64,000 bases of DNA from Terriglobales bacterium (GCA_025936825.1 JAICSO010000002.1:310001-374000), one strand, 5' to 3'. Shown: positions 17,968 through 27,101, counted from the first letter of the stretch. Notes: generated by a model from the letters alone, not told the origin. Numbers and translations are program-made.

Positions 17968-18032
17968 GTGATACCAGCCGTGCAGCGACGGTATGTGCAA
18001 CAGAGGTGATACTAGCCGCGCAGCGGCGGTAT
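17968..18032. repeat. Imperfect direct repeat, two 27-bp units
   Basis: GTGATACCAGCCGTGCAGCG... (17968-17994) and GTGATACTAGCCGCGCAGCG... (18006-18032) are near-identical, offset by 38 bp, and each can fold on itself around the GCNGC core. They lie in the ~370-bp gap between the MgtE-N gene and the transporter gene, which otherwise holds no gene I can support. A further hairpin, GTCCGCTTCAGCGGAC, lies near 18079-18094. Confidence 0.6.
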
Positions 18033-18137
18033 AAGGAAGCCCGGCACGGCAGTGTCGGGGAGGCTAGTAGCAACAAGGAGAGTCCGCTTCAGCGGACGAC
18101 ACCAATAAAGGGCGGCTTGGCACCCAAAGTAGGCAAC

Positions 18138-19376
18138 CTACAGCTTCGCCCTCAGCAAACTGATCACGTCGTCCGACGTAATTACGCCAGTCAGTCTTCT
18201 CTGATCATCAACGACGGGCAGCGTCAGCAGATTATATTTATCAAACAATTCCGCCACTTCCTTCTCTCGTGCCCCGGCGTGGCAAGAAATGAGAGGCTCT
18301 TGCGTCAATGAACTCAGCTTCTCGTCCGCTTTCGACAATACCAGCTTCGCCAACGGAACCGCCCCTTTTAGGGTGTTGTCTTTGTCCACGAGATAAATCG
18401 TGCTGACCGTCTCGACGCCACCCTCAAACCTTCGCAGGGTTTCGATGGCATCATTTACCGTGGCATCCGGATCAAGCGACAGGAACTCGGTATTCATACG
18501 CCCGGCAGCGGTGGTCTCACCGAACTCGAGCAGTTCGGCTACTTCCTCGCGCTCCTCGGGCGCCATTTCCTGCAGAATTTGGCTGGTGCGTTCCTCCGTC
18601 AGGTCCGCCAGCAGATCGGCGGCGGCATCCGGATTCATCTCCTCGACGATCTCTGCTGCGCGCTCCGAGTCCAGCGACTCGACAATCGCCTTCTGAACCC
18701 GGGGATGCACTTCTTCCAGCGCCTCGGCCGCGACCTCCTCGTCGAGAGTCTCAAAAACGGCCTCGCGCTCATCTGGCGCCAGTTCTTCGACAATATCCGC
18801 AATATCTGCCGGATGCAGCCGCGCCAGTCGGTCATGCGAAATCTTCAGCTTCACCCGCCGAGCCGGATCGGTCTCGATCAGGTCGACAAACTCCCAGGGG
18901 ATTAGCCGCGGCGGTATCCGTTGCAGCATCACCCGAAGCGCCGTCATCGGAACCACGCCCTTGAGCAGGCGCCGAATGGCTCCGCGCAGGCCGACGTCAA
19001 CCGAGCCTACCTTCAGTTGAATGCGCCCGGCAGCGCTCTCCGGAAGCAGATCGACATCATTGACCCGCACCACCTTGCGCCCGTAGACGTCAATAATCTG
19101 CTGGTCGAGCAGGTCCCGCTCCAGCAGGAACAAGCCATCAGCCTGAGGCGCTGCCCACTCCGCGGCCTTTGATGCTGCCCTGATTCCGCCATTGACGGAC
19201 ACAACTGCCGAGAAGGGAAGCAGGCGGTCGCCGCCTTTCGTTCGCACAATCAGATTCGAAACCCGCGCCCGGTCGTCAGCGGGGGTGAGTACCACCTCGC
19301 GCACACGACCGCACACTTGCCCGGAAGCCTCGATCACCGGGCGCCCCAACAGTTCGGTTAGTGCGAGCGTGGGCAT
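18138..19376 (-). CDS. PRC-barrel / MgtE-N / CBS-pair protein without membrane domain
   Basis: A 412-residue soluble protein. Residues about 5-140 form PRC-barrel-like repeats (GRPVIEASGQVCGRVREVVL; LLDQQIIDVYGRKVVRVNDV). Residues about 185-310 match the MgtE N-terminal superhelical domain (LHPADIADIVEELAPDER and further E-rich helices). Residues about 315-412 are a CBS pair ending DDQRRLTGVITSDDVISLL. In MgtE these cytosolic parts sense Mg2+ and gate the pore; here the pore domain is absent. The neighbouring Nramp-like transporter on the same strand may be the partner (inference). The start is MPTLALTELLG at 19376; the frame continues open far upstream only as antisense of the hydrolase gene. 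Confidence 0.83.
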   Translation of the reverse strand: MPTLALTELLGRPVIEASGQVCGRVREVVLTPADDRARVSNLIVRTKGGDRLLPFSAVVSVNGGIRAASKAAEWAAPQADGLFLLERDLLDQQIIDVYGRKVVRVNDVDLLPESAAGRIQLKVGSVDVGLRGAIRRLLKGVVPMTALRVMLQRIPPRLIPWEFVDLIETDPARRVKLKISHDRLARLHPADIADIVEELAPDEREAVFETLDEEVAAEALEEVHPRVQKAIVESLDSERAAEIVEEMNPDAAADLLADLTEERTSQILQEMAPEEREEVAELLEFGETTAAGRMNTEFLSLDPDATVNDAIETLRRFEGGVETVSTIYLVDKDNTLKGAVPLAKLVLSKADEKLSSLTQEPLISCHAGAREKEVAELFDKYNLLTLPVVDDQRRLTGVITSDDVISLLRAKL

Positions 19377-19486
19377 ATTTTTCAGAATGTGCCGACAGGA
19401 AATTGTTGTCAATAACAGAAAGAGAGAACACCGAACAAAAGTGATTGGGGACCTGATGCATGGTTCCCCACGGGGAGAGTGGAATC

Positions 19487-20521
19487 TCAAGTCCTGCTCA
19501 GGTACCGGCCCATCCATTGCAGGATCAAAGTCCGCATTACGGGTAGCTCGACATGTTTGCAGTCGAACAATTCGATCCGGCAGTCTTGCGCATTTCCGTG
19601 CTCCCGGTAAAGCGGCATCAGGTAATCGCGGATCTTTTCCACCCCAGCCGGTGGCGTCAGTACATCCAGACGCCCGTTTACGCTCAGATGCGCTCTGGGG
19701 ACGATGAGTTCGTTGATCTGCGCTGTCTGAAAGTGCTTCAGTAGCGACGGAACGTAGTAATAGATCCCGTGCTCCTTCAGCGAATGCGCCTTGATGAGCT
19801 CTTCGTAGTCCGTCAGGCAGCACACGTCCATGCAGAGCTTCACTCGCTTGTCCAGGGCCGCCAGCCACCACGCCTTCGTAGCTCCCATCGACATTCCGAA
19901 TACCGCTAGCCGCTTCGGATCGACTTCTGCCCGCCCAGCCAGGTAGTCCAAGGCCCGCAGTTCGTCGAACAGCATCATTCCGTACAGTACCTGCCCGCGC
20001 CACAACATCAACTTGAAAGCATCTTCTTCGCCGGTGTGACCGTCCGCCTCGCGCTGCCGTTCGCCGAAGCACCAGCTGTCGATCGCCAGCGTGACGATTC
20101 CTTTTTCCGCACAGACCGGCGCGTATGCCGGTTGCTGCTCCACGCCGCGCAACAGTTGCTCTTTCCCAAGCCCATACATCCCGGCATGCCAATGGATGTA
20201 CAGCATTCCCGGTGCGCGCTCCTCACGCTTATCAGGGATGAGCAGCAGCGCCGGCACGGGTTCCTGACCATTTAGATCGAGCACGAGCCGCTCCAGCGTG
20301 TACCCATCATGCTTCTCTGTCGACACGAACTTCGGGGGCCCGGGACGATGCTCCCACGGCAAGTCCCCCAGCAGCGACCACAATTCCTTCCGCCGCTTGA
20401 TCTGAAATGCTGCGAAATTCTCCGACGATTTCATGTCCTTGCTTTCACCGAATGCCGTCACTCCCGACAGCGCCGCTGATACTGCGGCCGAACTCCGTAT
20501 GAAATCCCGTCTCGTGCTCAT
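19487..20521 (-). CDS. Tat-exported alpha/beta hydrolase (acetyl-esterase/dienelactone-hydrolase type)
   Basis: A 344-residue hydrolase with a twin-arginine signal (STRRDFIRSSAAVSAALSG). The alpha/beta fold core shows MLYIHWHAGMYGLG after strand 3 and the nucleophile elbow VFGMSMGATKAWW (GMSMG) near residue 205. An Asp probably lies in the HLSVNGRLDVLTPPAG segment and the His in CKHVELPVMR near the C-terminus. Similar exported esterases deacetylate plant polysaccharides, so an esterase role is plausible; substrate unknown. It lies 209 bp downstream of the GH89 gene in the same direction, perhaps in one glycan-processing group. Confidence 0.82.
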   Translation of the reverse strand: MSTRRDFIRSSAAVSAALSGVTAFGESKDMKSSENFAAFQIKRRKELWSLLGDLPWEHRPGPPKFVSTEKHDGYTLERLVLDLNGQEPVPALLLIPDKREERAPGMLYIHWHAGMYGLGKEQLLRGVEQQPAYAPVCAEKGIVTLAIDSWCFGERQREADGHTGEEDAFKLMLWRGQVLYGMMLFDELRALDYLAGRAEVDPKRLAVFGMSMGATKAWWLAALDKRVKLCMDVCCLTDYEELIKAHSLKEHGIYYYVPSLLKHFQTAQINELIVPRAHLSVNGRLDVLTPPAGVEKIRDYLMPLYREHGNAQDCRIELFDCKHVELPVMRTLILQWMGRYLSRT

Positions 20522-20730
20522 TGTCGACCCCTGATCTCAATTCAGTCTTTGCGTACTCTGCGACCTTCGCGGTTCGAGGTGCGGAAAAAGACTTGAACCG
20601 CAAAGGACGCCAAGATGGCAAAGAAGACTTATCAATCCGCTGCAGAATTCCTTTGTGTCTTCCACGGTGGACCTCAGTGTCCTCTGTGGGAAGATTTTGA
20701 AACCTCTACCACCGAGGCGAACTCAAGCGG
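20522..20730. repeat. Intergenic repeat-bearing spacer
   Basis: Contains degenerate copies of the AACCGCAAAGGACGCCAAG / CACAGAGGACACAGAGG-type intergenic repeat (near 20593-20626) and an oppositely oriented CCTCTGTGGGAAG (near 20682). Related copies occur at 45783, 49350-49563, 51790, 56714 and 58231. No gene seen. Confidence 0.55.
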
Positions 20731-22941
20731 TTAACGGCAGCATCGGAACTCGGCTGTCCTAACGTTTCGAGAAAGGACGTCATGAGATCCGGCTGCACCG
20801 AGCGCCTTGACCGCCGCCTCCACAGGATCGCCGGACGCCACTGCCGGATACGCCTTGCGTTCCTCCGTCCATTTCTTCTCAAATGCGAAGTAGTCCGGCT
20901 CAACCAGCGGCTTGCCGCTCAACGATTCCCGTAACTCTGCGACAAACATCTCCCACCGCCGCAGATAAAAATCCCGCAACAACCCCGACCATTCTTTATG
21001 CGCGTACTCGTGCAACTCGGTCTTCGGATCGTCCGGCCCCCAATACGTGATCTGCGTCCGCGCATTGCGCTCGCACAAATCCTTTTCGGCGACGTCGTGC
21101 CCCATCGCTCTGGCCTCCGTCAGCCACGTCCCTAGCAGGAACTCGCGTCGCGTGCTCAGCAGATCGTCTTCCGTCCGAATCAGCCCAAGAAACTGATTCG
21201 CCGCCCGCTCAAACCCAGTCCTGTCATGATTGTTATAAGCCTCGATCATTTCGTGATATGCGGGCATCCCGTGGTTCGCCAGCACCTGACGCACTAGATC
21301 GACCGCGTCGTATTGATAGGCATCGTTGGCGCCGAGTCGATCCCTCGCCTTCAGGAACTCACGCGCCGCATCCTCCAGCTTCGCCGGATCGTACTTAACC
21401 TCCGCCGCTCCCCAAGTCGACACATTCTTCAGCGACAGGGAAGGCCGCGCACAGAAAATCGCCTCTGCCCGATTGCCGGATTTGTACACCGTCTCCAGCA
21501 GCAGTTGCCACGCCCGCTCAACCTCCGGCATGCTTTGCCCGTACCGATATTGCGCGTACTGCTTGATCCAATCGTCTAGTTTGACTGGCTCGCTCCCCCA
21601 CGCAACATCGAAGAGCAGGTCATACACCACCGGATTGTTATCAATCCCCTCCATCAGCGCGCCCACGCCCACCATGCTGGAACCATAGGGGCCGCTCTTC
21701 GCGCGCGCCGGTTCCGATGCCACTCGCGGCAGCGCGCCAAAGATCCCCGTGTTCTCGCCAAAGTTGTTAATGATCCCCCAAATCCACGGCGTCCCGCCAA
21801 AGCCCGCACGCTTTTCCCAGTCATCGCTCTCCATGTTGATGATCAGCGTGTGCGGTTTCAGCAGCCCGTCTAGCAGTTGTTGTTTGGGATTTCCTTGCCA
21901 GCCCTGCAGCACCCAGACTGAATCCGGGTTGGCCTTCAGCATCGCGTCCTGCACTCCACGTCCCAACGAAGCCAGGTCCAGTCCCGCGGTGACGCCGCCT
22001 TCATGAAACAGATCGCCGCCGTAAAACCGCACCGACCCATATAGCTTGTTGATCTCTTCGTAATAAATCGCCGCCATCCGCGCGAACAGGGGATCAGATG
22101 ACAATAAAATTTTCGGCCGCCGAAATCCCACCCACCTCCCTTGCTCGATGATCTGCGCCTGCGGGAACTTCTGCGACAGCGACGCCGGCACCATTCCGTA
22201 GAAGCCCTGCATGACCGGCTCGATACCCAGTTCCCGCATGCGCACCAGAATCTTCTTCTCCAGCGCGACGCGGTCATTGATCATCCGCTGCGTCACCGGG
22301 CCGCCCCATCCTTCCAGGTTGCCCATCAGCCACCACGCCGTGTAAGCCGGTCCCGGAATGAAGTCGAGAATCTCGGCATCGCTGTATCCCATTCTGCGCA
22401 GCGTATTCTGCCAGACCGCTTCTGTTCCACTGGTCGCCAGCGCCAAATTGACGCCGTTCAGCGCCATCCAGTCGAGCTCGCGCTGCCACCGATTCCAGTC
22501 GGCAAACGCCAGCGTGTAATTGAGAGTGCAGTAATTCAGCAGGTAGCGATATTGGAACGGGGAAACCTTCCGCACCGGAAGGCGCAGCATGGGCAGCGAC
22601 CTCGCGGGTGCAAGGTTGTTACCTACATGAGACAGTGAACGATGGCAGAAATACTTCAAGTAATAGTTGAGACCGGCTGCCGCGCTGGGCACATCCGACG
22701 CGCGAATGATCAGCCTGCCTTTTCGCGTGCTCAGTTCAAAAACATCCTTGCCGTCCACTTTAGGAAGCGGCTCCAGCACAAGGTCCTTTGCCAGCCACGG
22801 AACCACTCGTTGCGCCAAGTCGGCAACCGGCTTGAGGTTGACCGCAGCGCGAGGAGCATCATTGACCGCGCCGCGTGCGATTGTCGGCACGATTAAGAGA
22901 AGGGGAAGAATCGGCAAAACACGTTTGGGGAATGTTCGCAT
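20731..22941 (-). CDS. Alpha-N-acetylglucosaminidase (GH89)
   Basis: A 736-residue secreted glycosidase of family GH89 (NAGLU), which removes terminal alpha-linked GlcNAc from glycans. A signal peptide (about 1-25) is followed by the N-terminal domain, then the TIM barrel: RYLLNYCTLNYTLAFADWNR, DWMALNGVNLALA, YGGDLFHEGG with a candidate catalytic Glu, FGGTPWIWGIINNFG, and GVGALMEGIDNNPVVYDLL, whose Glu matches the second catalytic position of the family. A helical C-terminal domain follows. The start at 22941 is chosen because MRTFPKRVLPILPLLL is a good signal peptide; the frame extends open to 23031. The esterase gene lies downstream on the same strand. Confidence 0.9.
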   Translation of the reverse strand: MRTFPKRVLPILPLLLIVPTIARGAVNDAPRAAVNLKPVADLAQRVVPWLAKDLVLEPLPKVDGKDVFELSTRKGRLIIRASDVPSAAAGLNYYLKYFCHRSLSHVGNNLAPARSLPMLRLPVRKVSPFQYRYLLNYCTLNYTLAFADWNRWQRELDWMALNGVNLALATSGTEAVWQNTLRRMGYSDAEILDFIPGPAYTAWWLMGNLEGWGGPVTQRMINDRVALEKKILVRMRELGIEPVMQGFYGMVPASLSQKFPQAQIIEQGRWVGFRRPKILLSSDPLFARMAAIYYEEINKLYGSVRFYGGDLFHEGGVTAGLDLASLGRGVQDAMLKANPDSVWVLQGWQGNPKQQLLDGLLKPHTLIINMESDDWEKRAGFGGTPWIWGIINNFGENTGIFGALPRVASEPARAKSGPYGSSMVGVGALMEGIDNNPVVYDLLFDVAWGSEPVKLDDWIKQYAQYRYGQSMPEVERAWQLLLETVYKSGNRAEAIFCARPSLSLKNVSTWGAAEVKYDPAKLEDAAREFLKARDRLGANDAYQYDAVDLVRQVLANHGMPAYHEMIEAYNNHDRTGFERAANQFLGLIRTEDDLLSTRREFLLGTWLTEARAMGHDVAEKDLCERNARTQITYWGPDDPKTELHEYAHKEWSGLLRDFYLRRWEMFVAELRESLSGKPLVEPDYFAFEKKWTEERKAYPAVASGDPVEAAVKALGAAGSHDVLSRNVRTAEFRCCR

Positions 22942-23076
22942 GGCTCGTGTGTTGAGCCATCCATGGTAGTCCAAGACGAGGCAATGAAGGAGCCTCATGC
23001 ACCGAGGAGAGCCGAGTGCCGCAACTGGCATTTCAGACGACCTTCGCGAGCTACGTTAGAATGCACTTATCGCACC

Positions 23077-23165
23077 GCCCGGGTGGCGAAACTGGCAGAC
23101 GCACGGGACTTAAAATCCCGAGTCCCGAAAGGGACGTACCGGTTCAATTCCGGTCCCGGGCACCA
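23077..23165 (+). tRNA. tRNA-Leu (anticodon UAA)
   Basis: An 89-nt class II tRNA. Acceptor GCCCGGG pairs with CCCGGGC, the D arm is GTGGCGAAACTGGCAGAC, and the anticodon stem GGGA/TCCC encloses a loop with anticodon TAA. A variable arm (GTCCCGAAAGGGAC) and T arm GGTTCAATTCC follow. The CCA end is encoded. Its 3' half is duplicated 134 bp downstream. Confidence 0.96.
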
Positions 23166-23241
23166 CCTTACTGCGTTGAGATCCCTCGGACTGCGCTCGG
23201 GATTTCGCCAGCGGGGCTCAGACGCCCCGCTAAACGGCTCA

Positions 23242-23302
23242 ACTTAAAATCCCGAGTCCCGAAAGGGACGTACCGGTTCAATTCCGGTCCCGGGGCACCA
23301 CT
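23242..23302 (+). repeat. Duplicated 3' half of tRNA-Leu
   Basis: From the anticodon loop through the T arm, 53 bases (23242-23294) repeat 23108-23160 exactly. After one inserted G, the acceptor 3' end and CCAC continue. The 5' half of the tRNA is absent, so this is not a functional gene. A direct repeat of a tRNA 3' end is how integrase attachment sites look after insertion; here only ~80 bp separates the copies, so it may equally be a local duplication. Confidence 0.85.
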
Positions 23303-23497
23303 TAAGTTCTGCCCTCTTCATCACTTCAGTTTGGCCTCGCAGCTTGCGCCGCGGCAGTTACAGACACATTTGTGCCACTTTTGCTTTGTTAAGACTTGAG
23401 GACGGGCAACAATGGAATCGCGCGACGCACATATCGGCGATTGTGGAGCGTGCTGGCGTTAACTTGCCGGCCAGCCGCAAGCTCCCCAGGTGCAGGA

Positions 23498-24211
23498 TTA
23501 CACGCGTAGCAGCTTTTTCTGAGCGAGTTCTTCGACGCGATTCAAAACTTCATCTTCGCTCAGCGCGGTCGAATCCAGGACCACCGCGTCCTTCGCAGGT
23601 TCGAGAGGCGAGTTGGCCCGGGTGCGATCCCGCCGGTCGCGCTCGCGCAACTCCGCAGCCATAGATTCAGCAGACAGCGTGCGCGAATACTGCTTCAGTC
23701 GCCGTTGCTCGCGAATCACCGGATCTGCGTCCAAAAAAACCTTCACATCTGCATCCGGGAACACCTTGGTCCCAATATCGCGGCCTTCCATCACCACGCC
23801 GCCATCTACGCCGAGCTCCCTTTGCCGTGCCACCATCCACTCGCGTACTTTCGGATGTACCGACACCCGCGACGCGCCTTCCGATACGTCCGTCTCCCGC
23901 ACTCGCTGGGTTACGTCGCGACCATCCAGCAGCACGCGATTGCCGCCGATGGTCGGTTCCAGCATGATTTTTGTCTTGTGCGCGAGATTATCCAGCGCCG
24001 TTTCATCGTCAAAAGAAATGTCATTCTCGATGGCTTTAAGAGCCAGCGCGCGGTACATCGCCCCGCTCTCCAGGTTCACATATCCCAATTTCCGCGCCAG
24101 TCTGGAAGCGATCGTGCTTTTGCCCGCGCCAGCCGGACCGTCAATGGCAATGATGAGTTTCCGCGAAGAAGGTTCGTTCATCTCCGAGTGCGATTTTACA
24201 GGAGCGAGCAT
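23498..24211 (-). CDS. cmk: Cytidylate kinase
   Basis: A 227- to 237-residue nucleoside monophosphate kinase that phosphorylates CMP and dCMP. The P-loop is AIDGPAGAGKSTIASRLA, followed by LGYVNLESGAMYRALAL (CMP-binding helix), VLLDGRDVTQRVR, the long NMP-binding insert typical of bacterial Cmk, VVMEGRDIGTKVFPDADVK, and the LID region RRLKQYSRTL / RRDRTRANSPL. Length matches the family (about 225). Two starts are possible: 24211, or ATG 24181 (MNEPSSRK), which is closer to typical Cmk N-termini. It is apparently monocistronic. Confidence 0.95.
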   Translation of the reverse strand: MLAPVKSHSEMNEPSSRKLIIAIDGPAGAGKSTIASRLARKLGYVNLESGAMYRALALKAIENDISFDDETALDNLAHKTKIMLEPTIGGNRVLLDGRDVTQRVRETDVSEGASRVSVHPKVREWMVARQRELGVDGGVVMEGRDIGTKVFPDADVKVFLDADPVIREQRRLKQYSRTLSAESMAAELRERDRRDRTRANSPLEPAKDAVVLDSTALSEDEVLNRVEELAQKKLLRV

Positions 24212-24372
24212 TCTTGCGGCGTGAAACGAACCAGTCGGCTTTCACCCCTGGCTTGCTGATTGGCCGTCACAGCCGCTCTCAGCGCTGGCTTACCGCAACT
24301 GGCGGTCGCAACTGACGGAGGCGGATTCTCACGGTATAGCTCCGCAGGGATTTTTCGGAGCAACCCTCGGAC

Positions 24373-25449
24373 TTATTTTCCCGAGCGAAACACTTCGCGT
24401 AATTCTTCCGGCGGCACAACCTCAAGCTGCTCGAACGTGCAATCCTTAGGTCTTTTGTCCTCCCGCCATCGCCGAAACTGGGCCATATGCCGGAAGCGGT
24501 CGCCCTGCATGTGGTCATACGCAACTTCGACGACCAACTCCGGGCGCAGCGGCTCCCACGACAAGTCTTTCCCCTGGCTCCAACGGCTCTGTCCACCAGG
24601 CATACGGCTCTCCGCAGCGCCTTCGTCAGCCCATCCTTTCCACGGATGCTTCGCCAGCGCGTCTTTCCGGTAGGGTTTCAGGAATCTCGCCAGTTCGCGT
24701 CGTTTCGCGGCGGAGAAACTTGCGCATACTCCCACATGTTGCAGGACGCCTTTGTCATCGTAGAGACCCAGCAGCAACGATCCCACCGCTGGTTCCTCGT
24801 CTTTGCGATGCCACCTGAACCCCGCCACCACGCAGTCGCAATCGCGCTCGTGCTTCACCTTCAGCATCACGCGCTTTCCTGGCTCATAGGTCCCGTCAAC
24901 CGGCTTGGCAACCACCCCATCCAATCCTGCCCCTTCGAATCGCCGAAACCAATCGGCGGCAACCTGGCGATCGCGAGTCGCTGGCGTCAGATGAATCGGC
25001 GCCCTCACGGAGGCCAACAGTTTCTCCAGTTCGTCTCGCCGCTTCTCAAACGCAACCTCGCGCAAATCTCGATTCCCGTTACAAAGCAAATCGAATGCGA
25101 CGAATGAGGCCGGCGTCTCGGCTGCCAATTTTTTCACTCGCGATGCCGCCGGATGCAGTCGCAATTGCAGCGCATCGAAGTCCAGCGAATCCCCGCGCAC
25201 GATCACAATCTCGCCATCCAGCACGCATCGACGGGGAAGTGCCTCCAGAAGCGGCTTTTCGATGTCGGGAAAATAGCGGTTCAAAGGCTTCTCGTCCCGG
25301 CTCTGGATCAGGATCTCCTCACCATCCCGAAATACGATTGCCCTGAACCCATCCCACTTCGGCTCGAAAATCCAATCATCTCCGCCAGGAATTGCCTCCA
25401 CTCGCTTTGCAAGCATCGGCCCCACCGTCGGCATAACAGGCAAGTGCAT
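24373..25449 (-). CDS. ATP-dependent DNA ligase, LigC type
   Basis: A 358-residue stand-alone ATP-dependent ligase with the nucleotidyltransferase and OB domains only. Motif I is FEPKWDGFR, with Lys31 as the likely AMP-accepting residue. DGEIVI gives motif III, FVAFDLL motif IIIa, LDGVVAKPVD motif IV and VMLKVKHE motif V. It lacks polymerase and nuclease domains, so it is LigC-like rather than LigD. In mycobacteria LigC works as a backup repair ligase. No ku or polymerase partner is seen nearby. Confidence 0.88.
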   Translation of the reverse strand: MHLPVMPTVGPMLAKRVEAIPGGDDWIFEPKWDGFRAIVFRDGEEILIQSRDEKPLNRYFPDIEKPLLEALPRRCVLDGEIVIVRGDSLDFDALQLRLHPAASRVKKLAAETPASFVAFDLLCNGNRDLREVAFEKRRDELEKLLASVRAPIHLTPATRDRQVAADWFRRFEGAGLDGVVAKPVDGTYEPGKRVMLKVKHERDCDCVVAGFRWHRKDEEPAVGSLLLGLYDDKGVLQHVGVCASFSAAKRRELARFLKPYRKDALAKHPWKGWADEGAAESRMPGGQSRWSQGKDLSWEPLRPELVVEVAYDHMQGDRFRHMAQFRRWREDKRPKDCTFEQLEVVPPEELREVFRSGK

Positions 25450-25581
25450 GGCGATAGAGCTTAGAAGCCCACCTCTTATGACCTGTTGTTTACAAAAAGT
25501 CGATCGAAAATGGGTATTATCTGGAATCTACAACCTATGTAGCTGTAACCGGCATCAGTTCTGACATATCCGGAGGCCAGT

Positions 25582-25941
25582 ATGATTCGCAAGTTAACCC
25601 CGGGGATATTCCTAGCTGCTTTGTTTCTGAGTGGCTGCGGCAGCAACTCACCGATCAGCGTGAGTCCTGCTTCAGCGGATGCCCAAAACTTTCCCAACGG
25701 CATCGTTCAGTTCAAAGCCACTGGAGTAGCGTCGCCGACTTGGTGCATCGGGTCCGCAAACGGTCTCTGTAACGGCAACATCGCGTCAATCGCCACCATC
25801 GACATCAACGGACAAGCCCAATGCCTTGCGGGACACAGCGGTACGGTAACCATTCTCGCTGGTCGTGGAGTGCACGTGATGAACCCCGATGGCGGTGCGC
25901 AGTTGTCGCACTTCGGCTCCGCCCAGCTGACTTGCCCGTAA
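25582..25941 (+). CDS. Small secreted lipoprotein
   Basis: A 119-residue lipoprotein with a type II signal: hydrophobic LTPGIFLAALFLSGC, where LSGC is the lipobox and Cys18 the lipidated residue. The mature part is Ser/Ala/Gly-rich and beta-like with three further Cys residues, resembling short Ig-like lipoproteins common in acidobacteria. GGAGG lies 6 nt before the ATG. Function unknown. Confidence 0.75.
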   Translation: MIRKLTPGIFLAALFLSGCGSNSPISVSPASADAQNFPNGIVQFKATGVASPTWCIGSANGLCNGNIASIATIDINGQAQCLAGHSGTVTILAGRGVHVMNPDGGAQLSHFGSAQLTCP

Positions 25942-26054
25942 GCCATACGGGACCTTAAACTTTTCTGGCTCGCAGCGCAGCGGAATTCCTGGGAGCGTAT
26001 TGCCACCCCATACCTGCCGAACAGCTACTAACCTCGAACATCTTGGAGGACTCT

Positions 26055-27101
26055 GTGGTCAGGATATTAATTTCTCTGCTAGCGGTTTTGTGCTTCGCTT
26101 CTACGTGTCTCGGGGATGAGGTCACTCTCAAGAACGGTGATCGACTCACCGGAACCATCGCCCAGTCCGACGGCAAAACCTTGACCCTGCACACCGACTA
26201 CGCAGGCGACCTGTCGATCAAGTGGGATGCCGTTCAGGGGATCGATTCCAAGGAAACAGTCCACCTGCAACTCAAAGACGGGAGAAACGTTGCCGGGCCA
26301 GCGAGCGCCGCGGACGGCAAGCTGCAGGTTTCTACAACCAGCGGGAACGTTGAGGCACCCATCTCCGACGTGAAGACCCTGCGGAGCGATAAAGAAGAAT
26401 CGGCATACCAAAAGACTCTCCACCCCGGCATTTTTCGGGAATGGAAGAGCGGCTTGAATCTTGGCTTTGCTCTAACTCGCGGCAACAGCGAAACCAAGAA
26501 CCTATCGATCGGATTTGTCGCCACCCGTCAGACCCTTCATGACAAATTGGGCGCATACTCCAACATTGTGTACGCGACCAACGACGCAGTCGGAGCGGTG
26601 CCTTCCACTACGGCCAACACTGCCGGCGGCGGTTTCCGCTACGACCACGACATTAGAAAACGTCTCTTCGCATTCCTCGCAGCCGACTTCTTCTCAGATG
26701 CCCTGCAGGGCTTGAACATTCGCGCCGCGGAAGGCGGCGGTCTCGGTTTTCACGCCATTAAAAACGACAGCACCACGCTCGACTTCCTGGGTGGCCTGAA
26801 CTATACGCATGAGTCTTACACCACCTTAACGCGCAATTTTGCAGCCCTGACGATCGGTGAAGACCTGATCCATAAGATTGGAAAATCGACCGTTCTTACC
26901 CAGGATCTCAACTTCTTTCCGGACCTGAACAATACCGATGAGTATCGCGCCACATTTGACTTCGGCACCGTGACCAAGCTGACGCACCGCCTCGGATGGC
27001 AGAATAGTTTTTCCGATATCTACGTCACCAATCCGCCGGCAGGGAAGCGTCAGAACGATTTGGTCCTGACTACCGGATTGAATATCTCGTTCGGAGAGTA
27101 G
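26055..27101 (+). CDS. DUF481-family outer-membrane beta-barrel protein
   Basis: A 348-residue exported protein. The signal peptide ends FASTCLGDE. Residues about 20-120 contain two copies of a short beta module (VTLKNGDRLTGTIAQSDGKT; VHLQLKDGRNVAGPASAADG). From about 140 on, alternating strands (SGLNLGFALTRGNSETKNLS; GGGFRYDHDIRKRLFAFLAA) match the DUF481 (YdiY-like) salt-induced barrel family, ending with an aromatic-poor LNISFGE. GTG 26055 is chosen because TTGGAGGA sits 5-12 nt before it; TTG 26043 would lie inside that ribosome site. Confidence 0.82.
   Translation: MVRILISLLAVLCFASTCLGDEVTLKNGDRLTGTIAQSDGKTLTLHTDYAGDLSIKWDAVQGIDSKETVHLQLKDGRNVAGPASAADGKLQVSTTSGNVEAPISDVKTLRSDKEESAYQKTLHPGIFREWKSGLNLGFALTRGNSETKNLSIGFVATRQTLHDKLGAYSNIVYATNDAVGAVPSTTANTAGGGFRYDHDIRKRLFAFLAADFFSDALQGLNIRAAEGGGLGFHAIKNDSTTLDFLGGLNYTHESYTTLTRNFAALTIGEDLIHKIGKSTVLTQDLNFFPDLNNTDEYRATFDFGTVTKLTHRLGWQNSFSDIYVTNPPAGKRQNDLVLTTGLNISFGE

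Noticed and set aside
17968-18032. Possible CRISPR-like array
   Set aside because: Only two diverged units with an 11-bp gap, no spacers and no cas genes.
19377-20192. Long upstream extension of the MgtE-N frame to 684 residues
   Set aside because: It is antisense to the hydrolase gene, rich in Arg/Gly/Ala and without domain pattern; the MgtE-N protein starts at MPTLALTELLG (19376).
23242-23302. A second tRNA-Leu gene
   Set aside because: The 5' acceptor strand, D arm and anticodon stem 5' side are missing and a G is inserted before the acceptor end.
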